This document shows positions 24,774 to 36,072 of a DNA stretch of 64,000 nt, piece after piece. This stretch comes from Oceanospirillaceae bacterium. Its GTDB lineage: Bacteria > Pseudomonadota > Gammaproteobacteria > Pseudomonadales > Balneatricaceae. The stretch's first letter is position 1, and every line of letters starts with the position of its first letter. The notes under the pieces were generated by a model that had not been told where the DNA came from, did not search any database, and saw nothing but the letters and a program-made list of their open reading frames with translations. A program made the translations under genes and the position numbers. The stretch spans positions 51,057-115,056 of the forward strand of contig JAHEDZ010000008.1 in NCBI GenBank assembly GCA_024640955.1, in the 5' to 3' direction.

Positions 24774-25123
24774 ATGGTAAACGAGATCGTTGCGGATCGT
24801 ATTGAGCGTGCACATGCTGGGCTGGGACAATCAGTCTAATCTCGTCGAATGAGTCCTACGGCTACCAGCGTGGCCAATCAGCGGCCGCTCACGGCGACTT
24901 TCCTGTTATTCCTTCTACTGGTGCACTCTCAACTTATATCTCTCCAGACCAACCCTACAACGCCGACACCGTTGAGCGTATTAATGGTGGTCTACACCGT
25001 GGGCAGTTGGGTGATATGGCCTATGCGTTGGCTTGGGTGGACACTCAGGCGAATATTCCGCGTCGGGCGGCTGGGCATGGTGCTTTGCCGAATCCTCAGA
25101 CGACGCTGTCGATGATTGCTTGA
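24774..25123 (+). pseudogene. Frame-disrupted gene remnant of unknown function
   Basis: One frame opens at ATG 24774 (MVNEIVADRIERAHAGLG) and stops at 24839. A second frame, open from 24806 to TGA 25121-25123, reads a plausible protein (ESYGYQRGQSAAAHGDFPV, then ADTVERINGGLHRGQLGDMA, then YALAWVDTQANIPRRAAG). Joined near 24830-24838 they would give a roughly 115-residue protein, so a frameshift is the simplest reading. I do not recognise the family. A third frame (24849-25115) looks like a shadow. Upstream, 24697-24720 holds AGGAGGG and a seven-codon ORF of doubtful meaning. Between the remnant and 25190 nothing else is visible. Confidence 0.45.
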
Positions 25124-25189
25124 TCTCTTCACACGATTAGGGGTGGGCAACCTGGGTGACAGTTATCCCATAAAGGGGTCTGACCCCTT

Positions 25190-25570
25190 TTAGGTGTTCC
25201 AGATGATTTTTTCGGGGCCGTCGGGGGTTACTCTCCACCATTCGTCGGGTTCGTCGCCTTCGCTCCAGCCGTTTACGATGCAGCGGGTTTGAACGTCTAG
25301 GGCCTTGGTGATGGCGGTGGCGCAATCAAGGTCGATTGCCCAGGGGGTTTGGTCGGAGTTGAACCAGATGCTGATCCAGGGTTTGCCAACTACACGCTCT
25401 TCCACTAGTACGGGGATATCAATGCCATTGAGGGTGCAGCTGAATTCGTGGCTTAGGCCGCGGGTTTTGACCTCTGTTACTGCGTCGCTGATCTCGGTTA
25501 CCCAATTAATCAGCGCTCGGGCGGAGGAGTTCTTTACATAGACTTCGATATCGGGGTGGCGCTCGCTCAT
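25190..25570 (-). CDS. Conserved-looking hypothetical protein
   Basis: A 126-residue soluble acidic protein with alternating strand-like segments: IEVYVKNSSARALINWVTE, FSCTLNGIDIPVLVEERV, KPWISIWFNSDQTPW, and ending DEWWRVTPDGPEKIIWNT. No family recognised. It overlaps the small membrane-protein gene upstream by 4 bases (ATGA), so it belongs to the rlmA operon tail. Confidence 0.65.
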   Translation of the reverse strand: MSERHPDIEVYVKNSSARALINWVTEISDAVTEVKTRGLSHEFSCTLNGIDIPVLVEERVVGKPWISIWFNSDQTPWAIDLDCATAITKALDVQTRCIVNGWSEGDEPDEWWRVTPDGPEKIIWNT

Positions 25571-25815
25571 TCTGAATCCTTGCTCAGTATCTGGCGTAAT
25601 CGGGCATAGATTAACATCAGAAACGCGATAATGCCGACTGTCATAGCGGGTAGTGCGATTACCATGCCTGCCAGCGCCATCAACTCGGCCACTACTCCCT
25701 CTTTAAGTATGAGTCCAGCAATGGCAATCAGTGCCAGTGCCAGTAGCAGTGCACCTAAGGCAAACAGTAGCCAGCGCAGGTGGTGCAGCCAGGCGGGCTG
25801 TTCGGTATCACTCAC
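25567..25815 (-). CDS. Small two-helix membrane protein
   Basis: 82 residues with two strongly hydrophobic segments (about 14-36 and 45-70) and a basic C-terminal stretch (YARLRQILSK). No domain recognised. It overlaps the rlmA end by 8 bases and the next gene by 4, pointing to translational coupling. Confidence 0.65.
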   Translation of the reverse strand: MSDTEQPAWLHHLRWLLFALGALLLALALIAIAGLILKEGVVAELMALAGMVIALPAMTVGIIAFLMLIYARLRQILSKDSE

Positions 25816-26668
25816 TGCTATTCTCCGGCTGGTAGCGGAAGAGTCCTAGGCGGATATCAACCTCGGTGCGCAGTTGCTGGCGCTGCAGTATCTCGTCGCG
25901 CTTAGCGCTCTGCATTCGTTGTCCGTGTGGAGTCATCGCCAGAAGATCTGAGATCTGCTGGTTACCTTCTAACTCAATATCAAAGGGTTCGCTGAGAGTC
26001 TGTTCGAGCTTGAACGCATCGGAGAGCTGTTTGGCTGGATCTGAGTCGTTATCGCGCACCTCTTCGTAGATCAGCTCGCGCAGGCTCATTAGGTGCCTGG
26101 GACCTGGGTAGGCGATCAGTAGCAGTGCACCGGGCTTGAGGGCACGCTCTAGCTCCTCAGAGAGTACTTTGCTGAAGATAATAAGTGCGACATCAAGACT
26201 CGCGCCGGGTACAGGAATACGCGCAGAGGAGCCGACTGACCAGGTGATTCTTTTATCGCGTTTCGCCGCTGATTTAACAGCGTGTTTGGAGATATCGAGG
26301 CCAAGAATAGTGTCTTCGTAGCCGTTATCTAACCGGTGCTGGCGCAGCCCGGTGGTGTAGTAACCCTCACCGCAACCAAGGTCCGCTATCACCGCTGATT
26401 TGGGTAGTGCATCGTCAAGCGTCTGGCATATCCGCTCCAAGACGGGACGGTAGAACTGCCCATCCAGAAAGCGGGTGCGTGACTGCACCATCTCGGGGTT
26501 GTCGCCCGGATCTTTGGAGCGTTTGGACTGCACCAACAACAGATTCCAGTAGCCCTGTTTGGCGCGATCGAAGCTGTGGCCTGCAGCACAGCGCAGTGTG
26601 CGCTCTTCGTTGCAGAGCTGCAGCAGCTCGCTGCAGACGGGGCAGGCCAGTTGCATCAGAGGCATCAA
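25808..26668 (-). CDS. rlmA: 23S rRNA (guanine-N1)-methyltransferase RlmA-type
   Basis: A 286-residue SAM-dependent methyltransferase expected to make m1G745 in 23S rRNA helix 35. An N-terminal zinc site (CPVCSELL, then LRCAAGHSFD) is followed by the conserved AKQGYWNLLL and SKDPGDNPEMVQSRTRFL. The SAM-binding motif is IADLGCGEGYYTTGL (about 95-108). The Zn ligands plus these motifs separate it from generic methyltransferases. It follows dapE by 8 bases. Confidence 0.88.
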   Translation of the reverse strand: MMPLMQLACPVCSELLQLCNEERTLRCAAGHSFDRAKQGYWNLLLVQSKRSKDPGDNPEMVQSRTRFLDGQFYRPVLERICQTLDDALPKSAVIADLGCGEGYYTTGLRQHRLDNGYEDTILGLDISKHAVKSAAKRDKRITWSVGSSARIPVPGASLDVALIIFSKVLSEELERALKPGALLLIAYPGPRHLMSLRELIYEEVRDNDSDPAKQLSDAFKLEQTLSEPFDIELEGNQQISDLLAMTPHGQRMQSAKRDEILQRQQLRTEVDIRLGLFRYQPENSSE

Positions 26669-26676
26669 GTGCGGTC

Positions 26677-28862
<2,186 letters not shown>

Positions 28863-28897
28863 GTGAATCCTCGTTCTCTCTTAATTCGTGTTTAAAC

Positions 28898-29236
28898 TTA
28901 AAGACTGTTCAAAATTTGGTCTGCGTCGAAACCGACCAGCAAGCCTGTACCTGTTTCAATTACAGGGCGCTTGATCAGCGATGGCTGCTCCGCCATCAGT
29001 GCGATCAGCTTGGTGCTATCGGTTTCAGCTTTCTGCGCATCATCCAGCTTGCGCCAGGTGGTGCCGCGCTTGTTCAGGACCAGTTCCATGCCGGCCTGAT
29101 CGACCCAGCTCTGGATCATCTCGGTGCTCGGTGGCGCCTTCTTAAAATCGATAAATTCGTAGTCTGCACCTTGCTCATCTAGCAGGACGCGCGCTTTTTT
29201 AACGCTGCCGCAGTTGGGGATACCGTAAACTTTCAT
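28898..29236 (-). CDS. ArsC/Spx-family thioredoxin-fold protein (YffB-like)
   Basis: A 112-residue protein with the ArsC-family thioredoxin fold: KVYGIPNCGSVKKAR with a single Cys (no CxxC), then FIDFKKAPPSTEMI, NKRGTTWRKL and LIKRPVIETG. It is commonly encoded beside dapD/dapC, but no DAP-pathway activity is established. The ATG at 29236 is preceded by AAGGAG at 7 bases, making it much better than an upstream in-frame start that would add 20 residues. Confidence 0.9.
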   Translation of the reverse strand: MKVYGIPNCGSVKKARVLLDEQGADYEFIDFKKAPPSTEMIQSWVDQAGMELVLNKRGTTWRKLDDAQKAETDSTKLIALMAEQPSLIKRPVIETGTGLLVGFDADQILNSL

Positions 29237-29247
29237 GGTTGATCTCC

Positions 29248-30447
29248 TTAGAGCGATTCGATGTAGCGGCGAATCCGCCAAGCGGCTTCGACACACTCCT
29301 CCACAGTGGCAACCAGTGCCATGCGTACATAGCCAGCGCCAGGGTAGAGCCCATCAGCGGTCTCGCGTGACAGGTAGCGACCCGGCAGTACGGTGAGGTT
29401 CTGCTGCTCGTAGAGACCTGCGGTGAACTTGTCGTCATCGATTGGGGTTTTCGCCCAGAGGTAGAAGCTGGCGTCTGGCATCTTCACATCCATCACTGGC
29501 TGCAGAATTTCCAGTACGGCGGCGAACTTCAGGCGGTACTGCTGACGGTTCTCTTCCACGTGCTTCTCGTCGTTCCAAGCCGCTACTGAGCCTTTCTGTA
29601 CCTGCAATGGCATGGCACAGCCATGGTAGGTGCGGTAGAGCAGGAAGGGCTTCATCAGTGTGGCGTCGCCAGCGATAAAACCAGAGCGCAGGCCGGGTAG
29701 GTTCGAACGCTTCGACAAGCTGTGGAATACCACGCAGTTCTTGTAGTCGTTACGGCCGATCTCGGCGCAAACCTGCAACAGGCCTGCTGGCGGCTTCGAC
29801 TCATCCAAGTAAATCTCTGAGTAACACTCGTCAGATGCGAGGATGAAGTCGTACTTATCCGCCAGTTCGATCAGCTTAATGATGGTCTCTTTCGAGTGCA
29901 CGGCGCCGCTTGGGTTGTTGGGTGAGCAGATGAACAGCAGTTCACAGTTCTGCCACGCCTCTTCTGGGATCGCATCGTAGTCCGGGATGAAGCCGTTCTC
30001 TTCCAGCGTTGGCAGGAAGTAGGGCTCGGCACCGGCCAGGTAAGCCGCACCTTCGTAGATCTGGTAAAAGGGGTCTGGTGAGAACACCTGGGCGCCCGGT
30101 TTGCGTTCAACGGCGCATTGAGTGAATGCGAAGATCGCTTCGCGTGTACCCATGACTGGGAGAACGTTGCTGTCGCCCGTCAGTGAGCCGGCCTCAAGTT
30201 TGAAGCGGCGGGTACACCAAGCGGCAATGGTGTCGCGTAGTTCGGCGCTGCCTTTGGTCGTTGGGTAGTTAGCGACCAGGTCTACCGTCTGGTTCAGCAT
30301 CGACGTCACAACAGCCGGTGCCGGGTGTTTAGGTTCGCCAATACCGAGAGAGATATGCTCAAGTTCGGCGTTCGGTGTGACCGAGCCAAGCAGGGTGTTG
30401 AGCTTTTCAAAAGGGTAGGGCTGCAGTAGTGCCAGATCTGCGTTCAT
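29248..30447 (-). CDS. dapC: Succinyl-diaminopimelate transaminase
   Basis: A PLP-dependent class I/II aminotransferase making N-succinyl-LL-DAP. Seen are SIGEPKHPAP-like substrate motif ISLGIGEPKHPAP, NNPSG in FICSPNNPSGA, DECYSEIY, and the PLP lysine in HSLSKRSNLPGLRSG. The start ATG at 30447 gives 399 residues beginning MNADLALLQPYPFEKL, like Pseudomonas DapC, with GGATGAG upstream. Longer in-frame starts add atypical sequence. It heads dapC/arsC-like/dapD/dapE/rlmA on the minus strand. Confidence 0.93.
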   Translation of the reverse strand: MNADLALLQPYPFEKLNTLLGSVTPNAELEHISLGIGEPKHPAPAVVTSMLNQTVDLVANYPTTKGSAELRDTIAAWCTRRFKLEAGSLTGDSNVLPVMGTREAIFAFTQCAVERKPGAQVFSPDPFYQIYEGAAYLAGAEPYFLPTLEENGFIPDYDAIPEEAWQNCELLFICSPNNPSGAVHSKETIIKLIELADKYDFILASDECYSEIYLDESKPPAGLLQVCAEIGRNDYKNCVVFHSLSKRSNLPGLRSGFIAGDATLMKPFLLYRTYHGCAMPLQVQKGSVAAWNDEKHVEENRQQYRLKFAAVLEILQPVMDVKMPDASFYLWAKTPIDDDKFTAGLYEQQNLTVLPGRYLSRETADGLYPGAGYVRMALVATVEECVEAAWRIRRYIESL

Positions 30448-30543
30448 AGACTCATCCATTGAAGGGTGAAAACGACCAAAAATAAAGCGCAGAAGTATAC
30501 CTGATCGTGGTGCTCTGATAAATGGCACCGGGGCTCACGAGGG

Positions 30544-30585
30544 TCGGGAAATACGCCTTCGGCGCATATCCCTCGTACGAGCGAT
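30544..30585 (-). repeat. REP-like palindrome, family 2, copy C
   Basis: Inverted copy of the element at 24061-24102. It contains TCGGGAAATACGCC, loop TTC, and GGCGCATATCCC then TCGTACGAGCGAT. It touches the stop codon of the RND permease gene. Confidence 0.75.
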
Positions 30586-33500
30586 TTAGGTGTTGGCTGG
30601 CTGGGAGACGGGTTTGAGGCCCAGCTTGGCGCGACCGCCCTCGACGATGGTCAGCAGTGACGGCACAACGATCAAAATCAGTAGGGTACCGTAAGCCAAA
30701 CCGAAGACGATTGAGGTCGCCATTGGAATCAGGAACTGCGCCTGTAGCGAGGTCTCAAACAGGATAGGCGTCAGGCCACCAATCGTAGTGAGCGAGGTAA
30801 GCAGTACCGCACGCAGACGTTGACAGGCCGCCTCGACCACGGCCTCGTGGATCCCCATCCCTTTCTCACGCAATTTCTTGTAGAAGGTCACCAATACGAT
30901 TGAGTCGTTGATGACGATACCCGACAGACCGAAAAAGCCGAACAGCGATAGAATCGTCAGATCCAGACCACTGACGTAGTGACCGAGTATCGCGCCGGTC
31001 AGGCCGAGCGGGATCGCAAGCATCACAGTCACAGGCCAGCTGTATGAGGCGAAAACCCAAGCAAGAATTACGTAGATCAGTACCAACGCAATCACGAGGC
31101 CCGTACCCATATCGGCCAGCGTTTCACGCTGATCGCGGCTCTTGCCCTCAAAGCTTGCTTCGATGCCATATTTGCCCAGCAGGTCTGGCATGACGGTCTC
31201 TTGCATATCTGCCAGAATCTCGTTGGCGTTGCCTACCGCCTCATCGAGGTCAGCCGAGACGTTGATCGATAGCTGGCCGTCAATGCGCTGCAGTGAGTCA
31301 AAGCCCTGTCTGGGTGTGAAGTCCAGGACATTGCTTACCGGTGTCGTTGAGCCGTCAGGTAGTACGATTGGTAGCGCAGTTAGCGTGCTTAAACGATTGC
31401 GTTGATCGTCGCTCATCATCAGGCGCACGCTAATTTCGTCGCGCCCTTCGAAGAAATTTTGCACTTCGATACCGTCAAAAGCCGAGCGCAGCTGACGGCC
31501 CACCTGTTCAAGTGATAGCCCGGCAGTTTGCGCAGCTGGGGTCAAGGTGTAGATCAGCTGTGACTTACCGTAAGGGAGGTCATCGTCAATGTTGCTCAGG
31601 CCGCCGTAGCGTTTGAGCGACTCCTGCAGCTCGAGTGAGGCCGCTTTGAGCAGGGTAATATCGCTGCCGGTCAACTTCACCTCAACCGGTTTGCCTGGCG
31701 GCCCACCCTGGGCCACGTCGATAGAGAATTTCTCTATACCGGCCGGCATCACAATATTCTTGCGCCAGGCCTTGATGAAGTCACCGGTACCCACGTCCCG
31801 ATTGTCCCCTGGGAAAAGTTCAATCGCCATCGAACCAAACTCTTCGCCGCTCGAGGCCGCACTATTACGGCTAAAACGAGCGGTGTGCAGGCGTTGCAGG
31901 CTGATCTTGAGTATATCCCCGCCGAGCTGTTCATCTGTTTGGTTGAGCGTCAGGTCGAGATGGTCTAGGAAGTTCATCACGTAGCGCGAATCGGTTCCGG
32001 AGGCGAACTGTACGTTGGCCGTCATGGTGTCCTGCTCAACCGCTGGGAAGAAATTGAACTTGATACGGCCACCGGCTAACAGTCCCACAGCAAAGACCAG
32101 AATACCGATTGCCATCGCTATTGAGCTCCAGCGGAAGGAGATCGCAGTCTCTACAAATGGGCGGAAGATTCGGTCGCGGAAGAAGTTGAAACCATTATCC
32201 AGCTTTTGACGCAGTTTCGAGGGGTGGAGCGCGTCGACCTTAGCAAGGCTGTGGTGCAGGTGACCCGGCAGTACCAGGAAGCTCTCTACGAGCGAGGCCA
32301 GAATGACACAGATAACGATGGTCGGAATATCGATCAAAATATTACCGATGATGCCGCCGACCAGCATCAGGGGTAGGAAGGCGGCAATGGTTGTCATCGA
32401 GGAGGCTGTTACCGGAGCAAACATGCGTAGGGCACCGCCGATAGACGCGCGACGTGCGCTCTCGCCGACTTGGGCGTGGGCGAGGGTATCCTCACCCACC
32501 ACTATCGCGTCATCAACAATAATACCCAGCGCCATGATCAGGCCGAAGAGCGAGATCATGTTGATGGTGCCGCCAATCAGGTAGAGCACCGCGAGTGTCG
32601 CCAGAAACGAAACAGGTATACCCACAGTGACCCAGAATGCCACTCGGCCGTTAAGAAAGAGGAAGAGGATGGCGATTACGAGTATCAGTCCGCTAATACC
32701 GTTGTCGACCAACAGATTGATACGGTCACGAATCAACGTCCAAGACTCGTTGTAGGTATGCAGTTGCACTCCCTGTGGCAGTAGAGGCCGCGTATCCTCC
32801 AGCCAAGTGTTCATGATTTTTGCGGCTTCGAGGCTGTCCTCAGACTCGGTGCGCTTGAGCGCTAGAGTGATAGCTGGCTGCCCGTTGTAGAAGAGGCGTA
32901 CTTGGTTTTCTTGATCCCGACGCTCAATCTGCGTGACATCACCCAAGCGGATGATGTCACCGCGCCCTTTGGTCTGGATTGGGAGGTTATCAAAACCCTC
33001 GGCATCACGTTGTTGGCCGAGACTGCGGATTTGACGTGCGCCGTCGTTCTTCGCAGCGGTACCGGCTGGAAGGTCAACCGAACCCGTACGAATGGCGTTG
33101 GCAATTTCCGGTAGCGTCATCCCCAGTTGCTCGAGAGAATCGGGCGTCAGCTGTAGCGCGATCTCCTGCTTAGGCATGCCGGAGAAGTCGATTTTGCGGA
33201 TGCCACGCGACAGCAACTGCTGCTCAAACTCACGCGCGAGTAGGCGCAGCTCATCGAGGTCTGCACGATCGCTCGTGAGGATGATCTCGGCGATATCGTC
33301 ATAGCGCGTGACCAGCTGCACTACAGGTGATTCAGCGTCGCTCGGTAAACTGCCCTGCACACCGTCCATCTTCTGTTTCGCTTCTGAGAGCACGTAATCA
33401 CGATCAGCGCCATCATCGAGTTCGAGCCGGAACGAGGCGCGTCCATCACGCGCTACTGCGAAGATGCGTTTGATGCCATCGAGAGCGCGTAACTCCTCTT

Positions 33501-33723
33501 CGACCGGCAGAATAACCGACGTCTGCACATCCTCGGAGCTAGCACCGCTCCAGGGTACCGCGATAGTGACAATATCCAACTCGAAGGTTGGAAAAAACTG
33601 AACATTTAGACGCTGTATGCCGAGGATACCTGCGACAATCATCAGTAGCATCAATAGGTTGGCTGCTACACGGTGCGTCGCGAATAGGCTAATGAGTCCT
33701 CTGAGACCTGTCTCCTGATTCAC
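30586..33723 (-). CDS. RND-family efflux permease
   Basis: A 1045-residue inner-membrane proton antiporter of the AcrB/MexB superfamily. Twelve membrane segments occur in the usual 1+5+1+5 pattern, with two large periplasmic loops (about 45-330 and 560-860). Helix 4 carries GLIMALGIIVDDAIVVGED with the proton-relay Asp pair. The C-terminal half has LSGIVINDSIVLVTFYKKLREKG. Periplasmic sequence resembles the wider HAE-1/2 group, and the substrate is not predictable. It overlaps the adaptor gene by 4 bases. No outer-membrane channel gene is nearby. Confidence 0.92.
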   Translation of the reverse strand: MNQETGLRGLISLFATHRVAANLLMLLMIVAGILGIQRLNVQFFPTFELDIVTIAVPWSGASSEDVQTSVILPVEEELRALDGIKRIFAVARDGRASFRLELDDGADRDYVLSEAKQKMDGVQGSLPSDAESPVVQLVTRYDDIAEIILTSDRADLDELRLLAREFEQQLLSRGIRKIDFSGMPKQEIALQLTPDSLEQLGMTLPEIANAIRTGSVDLPAGTAAKNDGARQIRSLGQQRDAEGFDNLPIQTKGRGDIIRLGDVTQIERRDQENQVRLFYNGQPAITLALKRTESEDSLEAAKIMNTWLEDTRPLLPQGVQLHTYNESWTLIRDRINLLVDNGISGLILVIAILFLFLNGRVAFWVTVGIPVSFLATLAVLYLIGGTINMISLFGLIMALGIIVDDAIVVGEDTLAHAQVGESARRASIGGALRMFAPVTASSMTTIAAFLPLMLVGGIIGNILIDIPTIVICVILASLVESFLVLPGHLHHSLAKVDALHPSKLRQKLDNGFNFFRDRIFRPFVETAISFRWSSIAMAIGILVFAVGLLAGGRIKFNFFPAVEQDTMTANVQFASGTDSRYVMNFLDHLDLTLNQTDEQLGGDILKISLQRLHTARFSRNSAASSGEEFGSMAIELFPGDNRDVGTGDFIKAWRKNIVMPAGIEKFSIDVAQGGPPGKPVEVKLTGSDITLLKAASLELQESLKRYGGLSNIDDDLPYGKSQLIYTLTPAAQTAGLSLEQVGRQLRSAFDGIEVQNFFEGRDEISVRLMMSDDQRNRLSTLTALPIVLPDGSTTPVSNVLDFTPRQGFDSLQRIDGQLSINVSADLDEAVGNANEILADMQETVMPDLLGKYGIEASFEGKSRDQRETLADMGTGLVIALVLIYVILAWVFASYSWPVTVMLAIPLGLTGAILGHYVSGLDLTILSLFGFFGLSGIVINDSIVLVTFYKKLREKGMGIHEAVVEAACQRLRAVLLTSLTTIGGLTPILFETSLQAQFLIPMATSIVFGLAYGTLLILIVVPSLLTIVEGGRAKLGLKPVSQPANT

Positions 33724-34952
33724 TCACGCACCTCGACTAGCATGCCAGTCACCGCGTTCGGTAGCTGTGTTGTGATGATCTGATCGCCCGCCTGCAGTGC
33801 ATCGCTGCGTACGAGCACCTGAGGAACCTCACCATCTAGCTCGCGGTCGCCGTAGTGCTCAACTTTGACCGCCTCCAAACGCGAATCGCTGACGCGGTAG
33901 ACGCGATCTGTGCCGTAAAGAGCAACCGGCGGCAGTGGGATAAGAGCGTCGATGACAGGCAGATTGAGTTTGAGGCTCAGTGTACGACCGGGCTCAGGGG
34001 CGTAGCTGGTGTCGATAAACCGGAACATGGCGTCAACACCGGCGCTGCCGGCTGCGACTTCGGCACTCAGACGATCGAGCTCAAGCTGCATGCTACGGCC
34101 GTCGAGTTGTACACTGGCGGTTAGTTGAGGAATCTCATCGCTCGTTTTGATCAGCGGTAGTATCCGTGTTGGGAGCTGTGCGCGCACTTCCAGCGCCGAA
34201 GTCGGGTAGATGCGTGCCAGCGCATCGCCGTTGCGCACACGGTCAGCAACCGAGATGCTCAGCGCACTGACGCGACCGTCAAATGGGGCGCGCAATTCGG
34301 CCCGACTGCGGTCTAGCTCGAGGCTTGCTAGCTGAGCCTCAGCTTGAGCGATAGAGGCCTTGAGTTGATTAACCTGGTTAGGGTGGTTGGCGATCGCCTG
34401 TTCGCGGCTAACCAGATTGAGTTGGCGCTGCGCTAGGTTCATCTCGGCGCTGTCCTGCTGCTCACGGCTTGCGAGGTTGCGGCTAGAGAGGTCTGCCTGG
34501 CGCTCAAGCGAGCGCTGGGCGATGCGGTACATTTCGCGCTCGACTTCTAAGGCCCTCTTATTGGTCTCTTGCTGCAGCAGCTGTGCGTCTAGCTGCGCCT
34601 TGAGTGAATCAAGCTGAGCACGCTGCTGGGCCAGTTGGAAGTCGATCTCTTGAGTATCAAGGCGGATCAGCAGGTCGCCTGCTTGGAAACGGCTGCCCTC
34701 AAATACTTCGACTGCTGCAACATCAGCGGCCAGGTTGGCGCGTAGTGTCACCTGACGCGGACTCTCAATCTCAGCGTACAGCTCTACCTGCGGCGAGAGC
34801 GCCTGAGGTGCTGCCTGAGTCGCTAATACCGTCCACGAGCGCTCCTCTGGGGTACGTGGTGGAATCTCTGGCTTACTCGCTTTAAGTGTTACAAAACCGA
34901 AGCCGGCACCACCGAGTATGATCAGCGGCAAGATCCATTTGAGTAGACGCAC
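33720..34952 (-). CDS. RND periplasmic adaptor (membrane fusion protein)
   Basis: 410 residues. An N-terminal membrane anchor (about 5-24) is followed by a barrel/lipoyl half-motif (FEGSRFQAGDLLIRLD), a long alpha-helical hairpin of about 100 residues (DFQLAQQRAQLDSLKAQLDA onward) and the return lipoyl half LRAPFDGRVSALSISVADRV. It links the RND permease to an outer-membrane channel. The GTG start at 34952 has GGAG 11 bases upstream, a longer gap than usual. A perfect 14-bp palindrome lies at 34976-34989, between promoter region and gene. Confidence 0.9.
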   Translation of the reverse strand: MRLLKWILPLIILGGAGFGFVTLKASKPEIPPRTPEERSWTVLATQAAPQALSPQVELYAEIESPRQVTLRANLAADVAAVEVFEGSRFQAGDLLIRLDTQEIDFQLAQQRAQLDSLKAQLDAQLLQQETNKRALEVEREMYRIAQRSLERQADLSSRNLASREQQDSAEMNLAQRQLNLVSREQAIANHPNQVNQLKASIAQAEAQLASLELDRSRAELRAPFDGRVSALSISVADRVRNGDALARIYPTSALEVRAQLPTRILPLIKTSDEIPQLTASVQLDGRSMQLELDRLSAEVAAGSAGVDAMFRFIDTSYAPEPGRTLSLKLNLPVIDALIPLPPVALYGTDRVYRVSDSRLEAVKVEHYGDRELDGEVPQVLVRSDALQAGDQIITTQLPNAVTGMLVEVRE

Positions 34953-34975
34953 GAAACTTTAATCTCCAGGCTTAT

Positions 34976-34989
34976 TCAACGATCGTTGA
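34976..34989. promoter_or_regulatory. Perfect 14-bp palindrome upstream of the RND operon
   Basis: TCAACGATCGTTGA reads identically on both strands, 24 bases before the adaptor start. Its position and form fit an operator for a TetR- or MarR-type repressor of the efflux genes. No such regulator is encoded next to it, so the assignment is inference. Confidence 0.45.
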
Positions 34990-35132
34990 TACAACGGTCA
35001 GATAAATTATGATTCGCTAATATTACCCGAAGCACTGAGTCAATGTCGTGCTTAAAGAGGTAAACTTTTGTAAAGCAGCGGATTAGGTTAAAACGCAATC
35101 TAGTGCCAAAGCGATCACTCGAGACGGAGCCT

Positions 35133-35987
35133 ATGAAACTTAATCACATCAACTTTCCAAACGCCGCTGGCGAAAAACGTTTGGCTTACTGGAGTGCTGG
35201 TTCGCCTGATAGCGAACGCGCACTGGTCTGCGTGCATGGTCTGATGCGCCACAGCCGCGACTTTGACGAGATCGCTTTGGCGTTGTCCGACACGCACTAC
35301 GTTGTCTGTCCCGATCTACCTGGCCGTGGCTTGAGTGACTGGTTTGATGACCCTGCAGAGTACGACCCGCAACGCTACATCGAAGTGTTGCTGCCGCTGC
35401 TGCAGCGGTTGCAAGGCAAGCAGATCGACTGGGTCGGTACCTCCTTAGGCGGTCTGCTGGGGATGGCCTTAGCAGCACAACCGAAAAGTCCAATTTCTCG
35501 GTTGGTGATCAATGATATTGGCCCCGAGTTGCCGATTGAGGCGCTGCAGCGGATTGCTAACTATGTAGATGCGCCTGAATTTGACTCGCTTGCGGAGGTA
35601 GAACTCTATTTGAGGCAGCACTACACCAGTTTTCAAGGTCTTACTGATAGCCAGTGGGCCCGTCTGGCGAGCTACGGTAGCCGGGTGAAGCCCGAGGGTG
35701 GATATCAGCTGCATTACGATCCTAAAATATCGAACAACACCCAAGCTGCAGCTCAAGCGCCCGAAGCAATTAAGCTTTGGGACCTCTGGCATGCGATTGA
35801 ACAACCTTGCTTGTTGGTTCACGGATTAGAGTCTGACCTGCTGACCCATGAGATTCGCCAGCGTATGCAAGACACGCGGCCAGGTATGGTCTGTCTGGAG
35901 TTGCCAGGACTGGGCCATGCGCCTCCGTTAATGACCGAGCCAGAGGTAGACGCTATAGTAAGTTTTTTGCGCTCTTGGGATGCTTAA
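35133..35987 (+). CDS. Alpha/beta-hydrolase
   Basis: A 284-residue hydrolase with a complete triad: the oxyanion-hole region CVHGLMRHSRDFDE, nucleophile Ser in WVGTSLGGLLG, Asp in VHGLESDLLT and His in LPGLGHAPPL. No signal peptide, so cytoplasmic. Substrate unknown. The ATG at 35133 has GGAG close upstream. The GTG at 35103 would add 10 residues. It is divergent from the RND operon. Confidence 0.85.
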   Translation: MKLNHINFPNAAGEKRLAYWSAGSPDSERALVCVHGLMRHSRDFDEIALALSDTHYVVCPDLPGRGLSDWFDDPAEYDPQRYIEVLLPLLQRLQGKQIDWVGTSLGGLLGMALAAQPKSPISRLVINDIGPELPIEALQRIANYVDAPEFDSLAEVELYLRQHYTSFQGLTDSQWARLASYGSRVKPEGGYQLHYDPKISNNTQAAAQAPEAIKLWDLWHAIEQPCLLVHGLESDLLTHEIRQRMQDTRPGMVCLELPGLGHAPPLMTEPEVDAIVSFLRSWDA

Positions 35988-36006
35988 GTGATTTTGATCG
36001 AGACAG

Positions 36007-36072
36007 ATGGCACTTATAACCCAATGGCATTTAACCTAAAGGCACTGGTAACCCCATGGCACTCTTAACCCA
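36007..36072 (+). repeat. Four degenerate 16-17-bp tandem repeats over a start codon
   Basis: Units: ATGGCACTTATAACCCA, ATGGCATTTAACCTAA, AGGCACTGGTAACCCC and ATGGCACTCTTAACCCA. The fourth unit supplies the start codon and first codons of the glycerate-kinase-like gene, and the gene's next bases begin a fifth (ATGGCC). The array replaces a normal ribosome-binding region. Confidence 0.75.

Noticed and set aside
24849..25115. 88-codon frame between greB and the DAP genes
   Set aside because: Another frame over the same bases reads far more protein-like, so this looks like the shadow of a disrupted gene.
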